Assembly: GCA_046047235.1 (NCBI GenBank)
Contig: JBJOII010000186.1
Location: forward strand, 1 to 6,632
DNA: 6,632 bases
Source: JBMTVN01 sp046047235
Lineage (GTDB): Bacteria > Verrucomicrobiota > Verrucomicrobiia > Limisphaerales > JAHDYP01
Reading direction: 5' to 3'
Shown: piece after piece, positions 1-6,512 of the stretch
Layout of the letters: each line of letters opens with the position of its first letter
Numbering within the stretch: position 1 is the first letter of the stretch
The notes under the pieces: generated by a model
What the model was told of the DNA's origin: nothing
Databases searched by the model: none
What the model saw: only the letters and a program-made list of their open reading frames with translations
Position numbers and translations under genes: made by a program

Positions 1-13
1 CCTCTCACCCTTC

Positions 14-95
14 AACCGCATGAATAGTCCACACATGAATAAACCCATCCCTGCACCCAGCCCGGCCATTCATGTGAGGCTGCGTTCATGCGGTT
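14..95 (-). other. Nested imperfect palindrome in repeat copy A
   Basis: The outer arms 14-24 (AACCGCATGAA) and 85-95 (TTCATGCGGTT) are perfect inverted repeats of 11 bp. Inside them, 29-40 and 68-79 pair over 12 positions with one mismatch (31/77). The internal loop is 25-28 opposite 80-84. The terminal loop, 41-67, is C-rich on the plus strand and G-rich on the minus strand. Confidence 0.85.
44..63 (-). other. G-quadruplex motif in the palindrome loop, copy A
   Basis: The minus strand has four GGG runs separated by CT, TGCA and AT (loops of 2, 4 and 2). This satisfies the standard G3N1-7 rule. The motif lies wholly within the terminal loop of the palindrome. Confidence 0.75.
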
Positions 96-142
96 ATCCT
101 TCGGGACCACATTCATGCTCCCTACCCAGCCCTCCGGCCTCT

Positions 143-177
143 GCGCTTCCCGCTTTGCACCTCGCGCGCAGCGCCGG
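143..177. repeat. Decayed heptamer array at the right end of repeat copy A
   Basis: Five successive 7-mers (GCGCTTC, CCGCTTT, GCACCTC, GCGCGCA, GCGCCGG) resemble the clean GCGCTCT array that follows copy B at 6513. The placement relative to the repeat body is about the same. Each unit is weak alone; the support comes from matching position and phase in the two copies. Confidence 0.5.
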
Positions 178-183
178 TCCCCC

Positions 184-204
184 AGCTCCCAGCTACTAGC
201 TACC
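184..204. repeat. AGCTNNN heptamer array
   Basis: There are three successive 7-mers: AGCTCCC, AGCTACT and AGCTACC. They are intergenic, between the operon's terminal hairpin and repeat copy A. No function is evident. Confidence 0.7.
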
Positions 205-211
205 AGATCCC

Positions 212-229
212 GTGCCGCGCACGCGGCAC
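212..229 (-). terminator. GC hairpin just after the operon stop codon
   Basis: Bases 212-219 (GTGCCGCG) and 222-229 (CGCGGCAC) are inverted repeats. As RNA they would form a 7-bp stem with a 4-base loop, 5 bases beyond the TGA at 235-237. No T-run follows. Position makes this the best candidate for the operon's 3' end. The arm CGCGGCAC also occurs in the hairpin at 6319-6336, so it may be a short dispersed element rather than a dedicated terminator. Confidence 0.5.
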
Positions 230-231
230 AA

Positions 232-250
232 CCCTCAGCCCTCAGCCCTC
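232..250. repeat. CCCTCAG heptamer array overlapping the outer-membrane-factor stop codon
   Basis: There are two perfect copies of CCCTCAG plus a partial CCCTC. On the minus strand this reads GGGCTGA repeated, and one of these units supplies the TGA stop. The end of the gene has therefore been written by, or invaded by, a short tandem array. Confidence 0.75.
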
Positions 251-1716
251 TCCCTGCGGTCCGCCGCGCGGACCGCATCAGCCGTCCAACCGCCACCCAA
301 CGCACGGTACAACTGCACCAGACTCAGCAGCTCGTCTCGCATCGCCCGGGCCAACAGCAGCTCCGAGTCAAACAACTGCTGCTGATTGTAAGTCACCTCC
401 AGATAACTTGTGACACCTCCCTCATACCGAACCATCGCCAAATCCATGGCGCTCCGATTAGCCTCCGCCAACAACTCCTGCCGTTCACGAAACTCACGCG
501 TGCGTTGATACGCCACCAAAGCATCCGATACCTCACGAAATGCTCCCTGCACGGTCTTCTGGTAAACCGCTACCGCCTCCTCATACGCCGCCTCCGCCTG
601 CTTCAAATTGCCCCGCAACCTCCCCCCCGTAAATACCGGCACCGTCACCGCTGGCCCAAATTGCCAAACCCGCGATCCGCTCGTAAATAAATCCCCCAAA
701 GAGACGCTCTGAAAACCCGCCATGCCCGTCAGGGTAATCTGAGGATAAAACGCCGCCTTCACCTGCCCAATGTCCGCATTCGCAGCAACCAACTGCTGCT
801 CCGCTAAACGAAGGTCCGGCCGACGTTCCAACAACTCCGACGGCAAACCCGCAGGCACCCGGGCCAAACGAAAATCACTCCTCACCGCCCCCGCCCGCTC
901 CACCGACCCCGGATTGCGCCCACGCAAAACCTGCAGCTGGTTCTCCTCCTGCTCAATCGCCTGTAACGTCGCCGCAATCGATGCCTCCGACCTCCGCACC
1001 AAAGCCTCCGCCTGATACACATCCTGCATCGAAGCCACACCCCCCTCCTCACGTGTCCGGGCCAGCTCAAGCGATACCGTGCTGTTCGTCAGCGTAGCAC
1101 GCGACACCGCCAGTTCCCCGTCCAAAGCCAATAACCGGAAATAGGACGCCGCCACCTGCGCCACCAAAGTCTGCTGCACAGTCAACCGTGACTCCTCCGC
1201 CGCCAGCAACCTAGCCTGCGCAGCCTCGTCCGCACGCCTCAAACGCCCCCACAAATCCACCTCATACGCCGGCATCGCCAAGGCCGCCGTCCCATACTCC
1301 CGCTGCGGATTCACCCCCGCCGGTATCGGCGTCCCCATGTTCTCCGACCCCCGCGATGTCTGCAAATCCCCCCCCGCCTGCACAGTCGGCCAAAACCACG
1401 ACCGCGCCACCTGCGCCGCCGCCTCCGCCTGCAAGACCCGCGCCACCGCAATCCGCATGTCCCAGTTGTTCGTCAACGCCTCCGCTATATACCCCTGCAA
1501 TAACTCGTCCGGATAAACCTCCCTGAAAGACAATGTACCCAAGCCTCCCTCACCACCCCCACTCTCCACCACCTCACCCGGATTGCGAAACCCACCCGGC
1601 ACATCCAAATCAGGCCGCTCATAGTCTGGCCCCACCGCACACCCAGCCAATACCACCAATGACAACGCACCCGCACACCCCGCCAACCCACACGCAAATG
1701 AACCCCGCCAACGCAT
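235..1716 (-). CDS. RND efflux outer-membrane factor, OprM/NodT-family lipoprotein
   Basis: This is the outer-membrane channel of the pump (493 aa, normal length), a trimeric barrel with a long periplasmic alpha-helical tunnel. The signal peptide ends in VVLAGC with Cys26 as the lipidated residue. It is followed at once by AVGPDYERP, the signature start of mature NodT/OprM proteins. Ala at +2 agrees with outer-membrane sorting. Two tandem outer-membrane-efflux repeats follow (about 70-265 and 290-475). The first contains YEVDLWGRLR (151-160) and TREEGGVASMQDVYQAE (221-237). The second contains LLERRPDLRLAEQQL (295-309) and the matching half-repeat RYEGGVTSYLEVTYNQQQL (430-448), ending in LYRALGGGW (469-477). 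The last 16 residues are an Arg/Ala-rich tail encoded by palindromic and heptameric DNA that runs into the intergenic region. The start codon is 2 bp after the pump stop and has a strong Shine-Dalgarno inside the pump gene, so this cistron has its own good ribosome site. It is the last gene of the operon. Confidence 0.95.
   Translation of the reverse strand: MRWRGSFACGLAGCAGALSLVVLAGCAVGPDYERPDLDVPGGFRNPGEVVESGGGEGGLGTLSFREVYPDELLQGYIAEALTNNWDMRIAVARVLQAEAAAQVARSWFWPTVQAGGDLQTSRGSENMGTPIPAGVNPQREYGTAALAMPAYEVDLWGRLRRADEAAQARLLAAEESRLTVQQTLVAQVAASYFRLLALDGELAVSRATLTNSTVSLELARTREEGGVASMQDVYQAEALVRRSEASIAATLQAIEQEENQLQVLRGRNPGSVERAGAVRSDFRLARVPAGLPSELLERRPDLRLAEQQLVAANADIGQVKAAFYPQITLTGMAGFQSVSLGDLFTSGSRVWQFGPAVTVPVFTGGRLRGNLKQAEAAYEEAVAVYQKTVQGAFREVSDALVAYQRTREFRERQELLAEANRSAMDLAMVRYEGGVTSYLEVTYNQQQLFDSELLLARAMRDELLSLVQLYRALGGGWTADAVRAADRRERAEG
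255..277 (-). terminator. 10-bp perfect GC hairpin in the 3' end of the outer-membrane-factor gene
   Basis: Bases 255-264 (TGCGGTCCGC) are the exact reverse complement of 268-277, with a 3-base loop. The hairpin lies in the last codons (around DAVRAADRR) and is followed by a second GC hairpin 25 bases further on. It has no U-tract, so it is not a classic intrinsic terminator. A role in transcript 3'-end protection or in termination with another factor is inference. Confidence 0.5.
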
Positions 1717-1718
1717 CG

Positions 1719-4700
1719 TTAATGCCCTCCTTTCTCAACAGCCTGCCCCCCCGACCCATCTCCCTCCACAACAGCCGGCTTCCCCCCAAACCTCTCCGCT
1801 AAACCCGCCACAAAAGCATAACACGCCGGAATTAATAACACCCCGAACATCGTCGCCAAACTCATGCCAAAGACCACCGCCGTCCCCATCACTTTGCGCG
1901 ACTCAGCACCCGATCCCGAAGCGGTCGCCAAGGGAATACACCCCAGAATAAACGCAAACGATGTCATCAAAATCGGACGCAACCTCAACCTCGCCCCCTC
2001 AATCGCCGCCTCAATCACCGGCTTGCCCGCCTCATGCTGCATCTTCGCAAACTCAACAATCAAAATCGCGTTCTTCGCCGCCAAACCAATCAAGGTCACC
2101 AAACCAATCTGCGCAAAAACGTTGTTGTCAAATCCCCGCGCCAATAACCCGATAAAAGTCCCCAATACCACCAAAGGCGTGCACAACAACACCGCAAAAG
2201 GCAGCGACCAGCTCTCATACTGCGCAGCCAAAAGCAGGAACACAAAAACCACCGCCAACCCGAATACAAACACCGCCTGCCCCTCCGCCTTCTTCTGCTG
2301 ATACGTAATGCCCGACCACTCATACCCGAAGTCACGCGACAACACCTGCCCCGCCACTTCCTCCATCGCACCAATGGCCTGCGCTGAACTATACCCCGGC
2401 GCCGGCCCACCCGTGATCTCCGCCGTCCGGAACAAATTGTAGCGCATGGTGAACAACGGCCCCGCCGTCTGGCTCACCTGAACCAGGGTGCTCAACGGCA
2501 CCATCTCCCCACTACTCTGACTGCGCACGTAAAACTGCCCAATATCCTCCGGCTCACTCGTAAACTCAGGCTCCGCCTGCAGATAAACCCGAAACACCCT
2601 CCCAAACCGGTTGAAATCATTGATAAACGCACCCCCCAAATACGACTGCAACGTGCTGTAAACATCGTTCACCGGCACCCCCAGCTTCCGACACTTCTCA
2701 CGATCCAAATCCACCTTCACCTGCGGAATACCCGGACGAAACCCCGTGTAAAGCCGCGTCAGCTCCGGACGCTTCCGCGCCTCCTCCAGAAATGTCTGCG
2801 TCATCGCCGCCAACTTCCCCACATCCCCGCCGCTCCGATCCTGCAACTCAAAGGTGAACCCCGACGCATTCCCATACCCGGGCAACGCCGGAGGCCCAAA
2901 AGCCAAGGCCATCCCCTCCGTCAACCCCGCAAACCTCCCCATCAACTGCCTCAAAATACCGTTGGCATGTAACGCCGGAGTCTGCCGCTCCTTCCAATCC
3001 TTCAGCTTGATAAAAAAGGTCACCGCGTTCGGCGCGTTGATTCCAGACAACAAATTGTAGCCCACCACCGACAACACACCCTCCACTCCTTCCACCCCCT
3101 GGATCATCCCCTCCATCTTCTGCGCCATCACCTCAGTCCGCTGCAACGACGCCGCGCTCGGCAACTCGCCCGCAGCAAAGATATAGCCCTTGTCCTCATC
3201 CGGAATAAACCCGCCCGGCACCCGCTGCCCCAAAAACACAATCCCGCCACACAACACCGCCAGAATGAAAATCCCCCGCACGCTCTTCCGCGCCAAACCA
3301 CCCACCACCCCCGTGTAACGCCCGGTCAGCCAGTCAAACCCACGGTTGAAACCACCAAATAATTTCCCCAGTAATCCCCTCGCAGGCTGCGGCGGACGTA
3401 GCAGCTTCGCCGATAACGCCGGACTCAAGGTCAACGCATTCACCGCCGAAAAGATCACCGAAACCGCAATGGTCACCGCAAACTGCTGATACAACGTCCC
3501 CGTCAACCCCGGCATGAACGCCACAGGCACAAAGACCGCACACAAAATCAACGCAATCGCCACCACCGGACCCGATACCTCCCGCATCGCCGCTCGCGTC
3601 GCCTCCACCGGACTCTTGCCCCGCTCCAAATGATGCTGCACCGCCTCCACCACCACAATCGCATCATCCACCACAATCCCAATCGCCAACACCAACCCGA
3701 ACAAAGTCAGGGTGTTCACCGAAAAACCCAGCAACGGAAATACCATAAACGTCCCCAACAACGAAACCGGCACGGTCAGCAATGGAATAATCGTCGCCCG
3801 AAAACTCTGCAGAAACAAAAAGACCACCAGAATCACCAGCACCACCGCCTCCAGCAAGGTGTGCACAATCTCCTCCATCGACGCCTCAATCGGAAGCGTG
3901 GAGTCCAAAATCACATCCATCTTTACGTCCGGCGGAAAACGCTCCTCCATCTCCGCCAAGCTCTCCCGGATCAATTCAGCCGTCGCCATCGCATTCGCCC
4001 CGGGCGCCAGCATAATCCCCAAAGCCGCCCCATCCGCCCCGTTCACCCGCGCACGCGTCTTGTAAACCTGCCCACCCATCTCCACCCGCGCAACATCCCG
4101 CACCTTCACCTGCGAACCGTCCGGATTCGACCGAACAATGATGTCCTCAAACTCCTCGGGCTCCTGCAATAAGCCGCTCGCACGCACGCTATACTGAAAC
4201 TCCTGCCCCAGTGGCGCCGGCTCAGCCCCAATCATCCCCGCCGCAGCCTGCACGTTCTGCTCCCTCACCGCCGCAATCACGTCCGCCGGCGTCAACCCAA
4301 GCACAGTCAACCGATCCGGCCGCAACCAAATCCGAATCGCATAATCCTGCGCCGTGTAGTTCACCACCTGCCCAACACCCTGCACCCGCGCCAGTGAATC
4401 AATCATGTTGATCACTGCATAGTTCGCCAAAAATAACGCATCATACGTCCCGCCAGGAGAAGACAACCCCAACACCATCAGGATGTCCGGACTCGATTGC
4501 TGCACTTTCACCCCCTCCCGACTCACATCCCCAGGCAACCGCGGCATCGCCAAAGCGGACCGGTTCTGCGTGTTCACCTGGTTCAAATCTACGTCCGTCC
4601 CCGTGTCAAAGGTCACCGCCAAATCCAAAGTGCCGTCGCTGGAATTCAACGACCGCATGTAAATCATGTTCTTAACCCCGTTGATCTCCGATTCAATCGG

Positions 4701-4889
4701 CGTCGCCACAGACTGCTCCACCGCCTCCGCCGCCGCACCCCGATACGTCGTGGTCACCTTGATCACCGGCGGACTCACCTCCGGAAACTCCGAAACCGGC
4801 AACCGGCTCAATGTCACCGACCCCGCAATCACCATCACGATCGCGAGCACCATGGCCACAATCGGCCTGCGAATGAAAAAATCAGCCAT
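1719..4889 (-). CDS. RND multidrug efflux transporter, HAE1 family, MexF/OqxB-like
   Basis: This is the proton-driven inner-membrane pump (1056 aa, the usual full length). It is a trimer that captures substrates from the periplasm or outer leaflet and passes them to the outer-membrane channel. The N-terminus MADFFIRRPI is typical of the family and fixes the start. TM1 lies at about 10-28, the first periplasmic loop (porter and docking) at 30-335, TM2-6 at 340-495, TM7 at 538-555, the second periplasmic loop at 560-868 and TM8-12 at 870-1028. The proton-relay residues are all present: Asp408/Asp409 in TM4 (GIVVDDAIVVVE), Lys939 in TM10 (GLAAKNAILIVEF), and Arg969 and Thr976 in TM11 (RLRPILMTS). 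Several stretches match MexF as I remember it: NDFNRFGR at 757-764, APGYSS at 830-835 and YEWSGITYQQ at 856-865. The loop at 610-620 (GYNLLSGINAP) is unlike the Phe/Gly-rich AcrB switch loop. It starts 6 bp after the adaptor stop with no clear Shine-Dalgarno, which suggests translational coupling. Substrates cannot be predicted. Confidence 0.97.
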   Translation of the reverse strand: MADFFIRRPIVAMVLAIVMVIAGSVTLSRLPVSEFPEVSPPVIKVTTTYRGAAAEAVEQSVATPIESEINGVKNMIYMRSLNSSDGTLDLAVTFDTGTDVDLNQVNTQNRSALAMPRLPGDVSREGVKVQQSSPDILMVLGLSSPGGTYDALFLANYAVINMIDSLARVQGVGQVVNYTAQDYAIRIWLRPDRLTVLGLTPADVIAAVREQNVQAAAGMIGAEPAPLGQEFQYSVRASGLLQEPEEFEDIIVRSNPDGSQVKVRDVARVEMGGQVYKTRARVNGADGAALGIMLAPGANAMATAELIRESLAEMEERFPPDVKMDVILDSTLPIEASMEEIVHTLLEAVVLVILVVFLFLQSFRATIIPLLTVPVSLLGTFMVFPLLGFSVNTLTLFGLVLAIGIVVDDAIVVVEAVQHHLERGKSPVEATRAAMREVSGPVVAIALILCAVFVPVAFMPGLTGTLYQQFAVTIAVSVIFSAVNALTLSPALSAKLLRPPQPARGLLGKLFGGFNRGFDWLTGRYTGVVGGLARKSVRGIFILAVLCGGIVFLGQRVPGGFIPDEDKGYIFAAGELPSAASLQRTEVMAQKMEGMIQGVEGVEGVLSVVGYNLLSGINAPNAVTFFIKLKDWKERQTPALHANGILRQLMGRFAGLTEGMALAFGPPALPGYGNASGFTFELQDRSGGDVGKLAAMTQTFLEEARKRPELTRLYTGFRPGIPQVKVDLDREKCRKLGVPVNDVYSTLQSYLGGAFINDFNRFGRVFRVYLQAEPEFTSEPEDIGQFYVRSQSSGEMVPLSTLVQVSQTAGPLFTMRYNLFRTAEITGGPAPGYSSAQAIGAMEEVAGQVLSRDFGYEWSGITYQQKKAEGQAVFVFGLAVVFVFLLLAAQYESWSLPFAVLLCTPLVVLGTFIGLLARGFDNNVFAQIGLVTLIGLAAKNAILIVEFAKMQHEAGKPVIEAAIEGARLRLRPILMTSFAFILGCIPLATASGSGAESRKVMGTAVVFGMSLATMFGVLLIPACYAFVAGLAERFGGKPAVVEGDGSGGQAVEKGGH
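1725..1733 (-). promoter_or_regulatory. Shine-Dalgarno of the outer-membrane-factor gene
   Basis: The minus strand reads AAAGGAGGG here, 8 bases before the ATG at 1716. It lies inside the last codons of the pump gene and just before that gene's TAA (1719-1721). It fixes the outer-membrane-factor start. It is the only textbook Shine-Dalgarno in the operon; the adaptor and pump starts lack one. Confidence 0.85.
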
Positions 4890-4895
4890 GGCAGT

Positions 4896-6080
4896 CTATT
4901 GCTTGCCCGGAACCTGACGCCGCAAAGCCTCCACCGGCGCCGATGAAATATTCGTCACCGCGGGCGCCACCACCACTCCATCCCGCACCTTCAATACCCC
5001 CTCAACAACTACCCGATCGCCCGCCGCCAACCCCTCGTCAATCACCCACAACGACCCCACCCGCTGACCCGCCTTCACCCGCGTAAACACCGCCTTGTCC
5101 CCCTCCCCCAGCTTAAACACGCTATACGTTCCCTGAATCTCCTGCACCGCCCGCTGCGGTACCACCACCGCACCCGGCTTCTCCGTCAGTAATACCCGCA
5201 CCCGACCAAACATGCCCGGCCGCAACCGGTTCCCCGGGTTCGCAAACTCCGCCCGTAACCGCAATGTCCCCGTCTTGGGATCAATCGCCCGATCCATAAA
5301 AATAAAACGCCCCTCCTCCCCGTGCTCCTCGCCATCCGCCAAAATCAAAGTCACCGGACGCCCCCCCTTGCCCTCCTTCTCCCACAAATCCATCTCCTCC
5401 TGCGTAAACCACCTGGATGCCTCTAGATAAGCCACCTCACTCACATTCGCGTTAAACCAGATCGGATCGACCGGAGAAATCGTCGCCAGCAAGGAGGCAT
5501 TAAAACCACCCACCAAACTCCCCACGTCCGCCTGCTTCTCCCCAATCAATCCGCTCACCGGCGCCCGCACTTCCGTGTAACTCAAGTCAATCTCCGCTTT
5601 CCGCACATCCGCCTTCCCCGCCGCAACCGCCGCCAAACCCTGACGCTCCATCGCCTCCGCATTCTCCAAATCCTGACGCGGTATCGCCCGCTTCTCCACT
5701 AAAGGCGTATACCTCGCGATGTCCGCCCGCGCCTTGGCCAACGCCGCCTCCGCCTCCGCCAATGTCGCCCGCGCACGAAATAAACGCTGCTCAATCGGTT
5801 CCCGCTCCAGACTAAATAACAGATCGCCAGCCTTCACCCGCGACCCCTCACGGAAATGAATCCCCTCCACAAACCCCTCCACCCGCGCCCGCACATCCAC
5901 GTTCGCCGGCGCCTCAGTCTGCCCCACAAATTCTCCGAAGATCGGCAAATCCGCCACCAGGACCTCAGCTACCACCACCGGCGGCAACCCCGCCTCCTGC
6001 TTCACCGCAGCCGGACGGCATGCTCCAGACAACAAGGCCAAAAGCCCCACAGCCGTGAATACGAAATGGTTCATCCTCAT
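4896..6080 (-). CDS. RND efflux periplasmic adaptor (membrane fusion protein), AcrA/MexE-like lipoprotein
   Basis: This is the adaptor that links the inner-membrane pump to the outer-membrane channel across the periplasm. Numbering from the ATG at 6080 (394 aa), residues 1-20 form a signal peptide (MRMNHF, then a hydrophobic stretch) ending in LLSGAC. This fits a lipobox with Cys21 as the lipidated residue, although position -3 is Ser rather than the usual Leu. Residues about 65-92 are the first lipoyl/biotinyl half-motif (ARVEGFVEGIHFREGSRVKAG). Residues 93-166 are the alanine- and charge-rich alpha-hairpin that contacts the channel. Residues 167-181 (SYTEVRAPVSGLIGE) are the returning lipoyl half. 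The beta-barrel follows, with GTLRLRAEFANPGNRLRPGM near 271-290, then the membrane-proximal domain. A GTG at 6122 would add 14 residues (LGGGRGLVGG...) that spoil the signal peptide. ATG 6074 is an equally plausible start. None of the three has a good Shine-Dalgarno. It is the first gene of the operon, and its TAG stop lies 6 bp before the pump gene. The family call is secure; the exact start is not. Confidence 0.93.
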   Translation of the reverse strand: MRMNHFVFTAVGLLALLSGACRPAAVKQEAGLPPVVVAEVLVADLPIFGEFVGQTEAPANVDVRARVEGFVEGIHFREGSRVKAGDLLFSLEREPIEQRLFRARATLAEAEAALAKARADIARYTPLVEKRAIPRQDLENAEAMERQGLAAVAAGKADVRKAEIDLSYTEVRAPVSGLIGEKQADVGSLVGGFNASLLATISPVDPIWFNANVSEVAYLEASRWFTQEEMDLWEKEGKGGRPVTLILADGEEHGEEGRFIFMDRAIDPKTGTLRLRAEFANPGNRLRPGMFGRVRVLLTEKPGAVVVPQRAVQEIQGTYSVFKLGEGDKAVFTRVKAGQRVGSLWVIDEGLAAGDRVVVEGVLKVRDGVVVAPAVTNISSAPVEALRRQVPGKQ

Positions 6081-6318
6081 TCTACTTGTGCCACCAACAA
6101 GACCACGCCCTCCCCCAAGCACACGAACTCATACACTCGCAGAAAGGGACGCCAGGTCGGTTGCGCAAAAAATGCACCAGAGCACCAAAGGATTGCAACC
6201 AGATAACCCCAGAGCCGGAAGCCGAAGGTCAGAGGTCATGGGCCGGAAGTCAGCCACCCCGTTTCCAACCACACCCCTCCCACGCAAAGCGCCCATCCCC
6301 CCAGCTCGGGGCTTTAAT

Positions 6319-6336
6319 GCGCGGCACCAGCCGCGC
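6319..6336. other. GC hairpin in the upstream intergenic region
   Basis: GCGCGGC (6319-6325) and GCCGCGC (6330-6336) are perfect inverted repeats around the loop ACCA. On neither strand does a T-run follow. It could mark the 3' end of a minus-strand gene beyond the window or be a short palindromic repeat. It shares the 8-mer CGCGGCAC with the hairpin at 212-229. Confidence 0.65.
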
Positions 6337-6343
6337 GTGACTA

Positions 6344-6367
6344 AACCGACATACCGACGTACTGACG
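6344..6367. repeat. Octamer array (TACCGACG-like, three units)
   Basis: Three successive 8-mers occur: AACCGACA, TACCGACG and TACTGACG. They sit between the GC hairpin and repeat copy B. No function is evident. Confidence 0.7.
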
Positions 6368-6390
6368 CGCCCCTTTCCCTCTCACCCTTC

Positions 6391-6472
6391 AACCGCATGA
6401 ATAGTCCACACATGAATAAACCCATCCCTGCACCCAGCCCGGCCATTCACGTATGGCTGCGTTCATGCGGTT
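6391..6472 (-). other. Nested imperfect palindrome in repeat copy B
   Basis: This has the same architecture as 14-95. The outer 11-bp arms (6391-6401 and 6462-6472) and the whole terminal loop are unchanged. The inner right arm differs at three positions. As minus-strand RNA two of these give G:U pairs and the third repairs the mismatch present in copy A. The inner stem then has 12 uninterrupted pairs. Confidence 0.85.
6421..6440 (-). other. G-quadruplex motif in the palindrome loop, copy B
   Basis: This is identical base for base to the motif at 44-63, with four minus-strand GGG runs and loops of 2, 4 and 2, again inside the palindrome loop. Confidence 0.75.
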
Positions 6473-6512
6473 ATCCCTCGGGACCACATTCATGCTCCCC
6501 ACTCAGCCCTCC

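Larger units (their letters stand above)
1..147 (-). repeat. 147-bp interspersed repeat, copy A (downstream of the operon)
   Basis: This stretch matches 6378-6524 in the same orientation with 8 substitutions and no gaps (139/147). The first 72 bases are identical. The differences from copy B are at 73, 76, 77, 100, 123, 126, 137 and 138. The repeat contains a nested palindrome (14-95), a minus-strand G-quadruplex motif (44-63), five TTCATG/CATGAA hexamers, and a 34-codon minus-strand ORF (116 down to 12). The left edge may lie outside the window. I do not recognise the family. Confidence 0.95.
6081..6377. other. Operon leader and intergenic region, no gene
   Basis: I see no gene in these 297 bases. 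The half nearest the adaptor (about 6081-6200) should hold the promoter, but I find no convincing -10/-35 pair. It does contain the palindrome TTGCGCAA at 6161-6168 and a 6-bp inverted pair GGTTGC (6159-6164)/GCAACC (6195-6200), either of which could be an operator. The far half is repetitive: GCCGGAAG occurs twice (6214-6221, 6242-6249), AGGTCAG/AGGTCAT stand in tandem (6226-6239), then come a GC hairpin and an octamer array. A minus-strand open frame crosses this region, but it runs through the repeats and looks non-coding. Confidence 0.6.

Noticed and set aside
33..48. LAGC at residues 11-14 of the outer-membrane factor as an alternative lipobox (nucleotides about 1675-1686)
   Set aside because: The second LAGC at 23-26 follows the hydrophobic core and precedes the AVGPDYERP signature of mature family members, so Cys26 is the acceptor.
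88..690. A plus-strand open frame of 200 codons over repeat copy A and the 3' half of the outer-membrane-factor gene
   Set aside because: It is antisense to a clear gene, its composition (Arg, Gln, Leu, His, Pro) is typical of a shadow frame, and it has no recognisable domain or signal.
3630..4172. A long plus-strand open frame inside the pump gene
   Set aside because: It is opposite the conserved TM2-TM4 and porter region of the transporter. The His/Arg/Gln/Asn-rich translation is an artefact of the G-rich coding strand.
6081..6122. The GTG start at 6122 for the adaptor
   Set aside because: It adds a Gly-rich stretch before the signal peptide, has no Shine-Dalgarno and uses a rarer start codon. 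ATG 6080 or 6074 gives a proper lipoprotein signal.
6169..6198. A possible sigma-70 promoter on the minus strand: TTGCAA, 18 bases, CATTTT
   Set aside because: Each box matches only 4 of 6 bases and other equally weak pairs exist nearby. The location is right, but the evidence is too thin to call.
6129..6446. A minus-strand open frame of 105 codons upstream of the adaptor
   Set aside because: It runs through repeat copy B, the octamer array and the GC hairpin, has no ribosome site or domain, and reads like translated repeat DNA.
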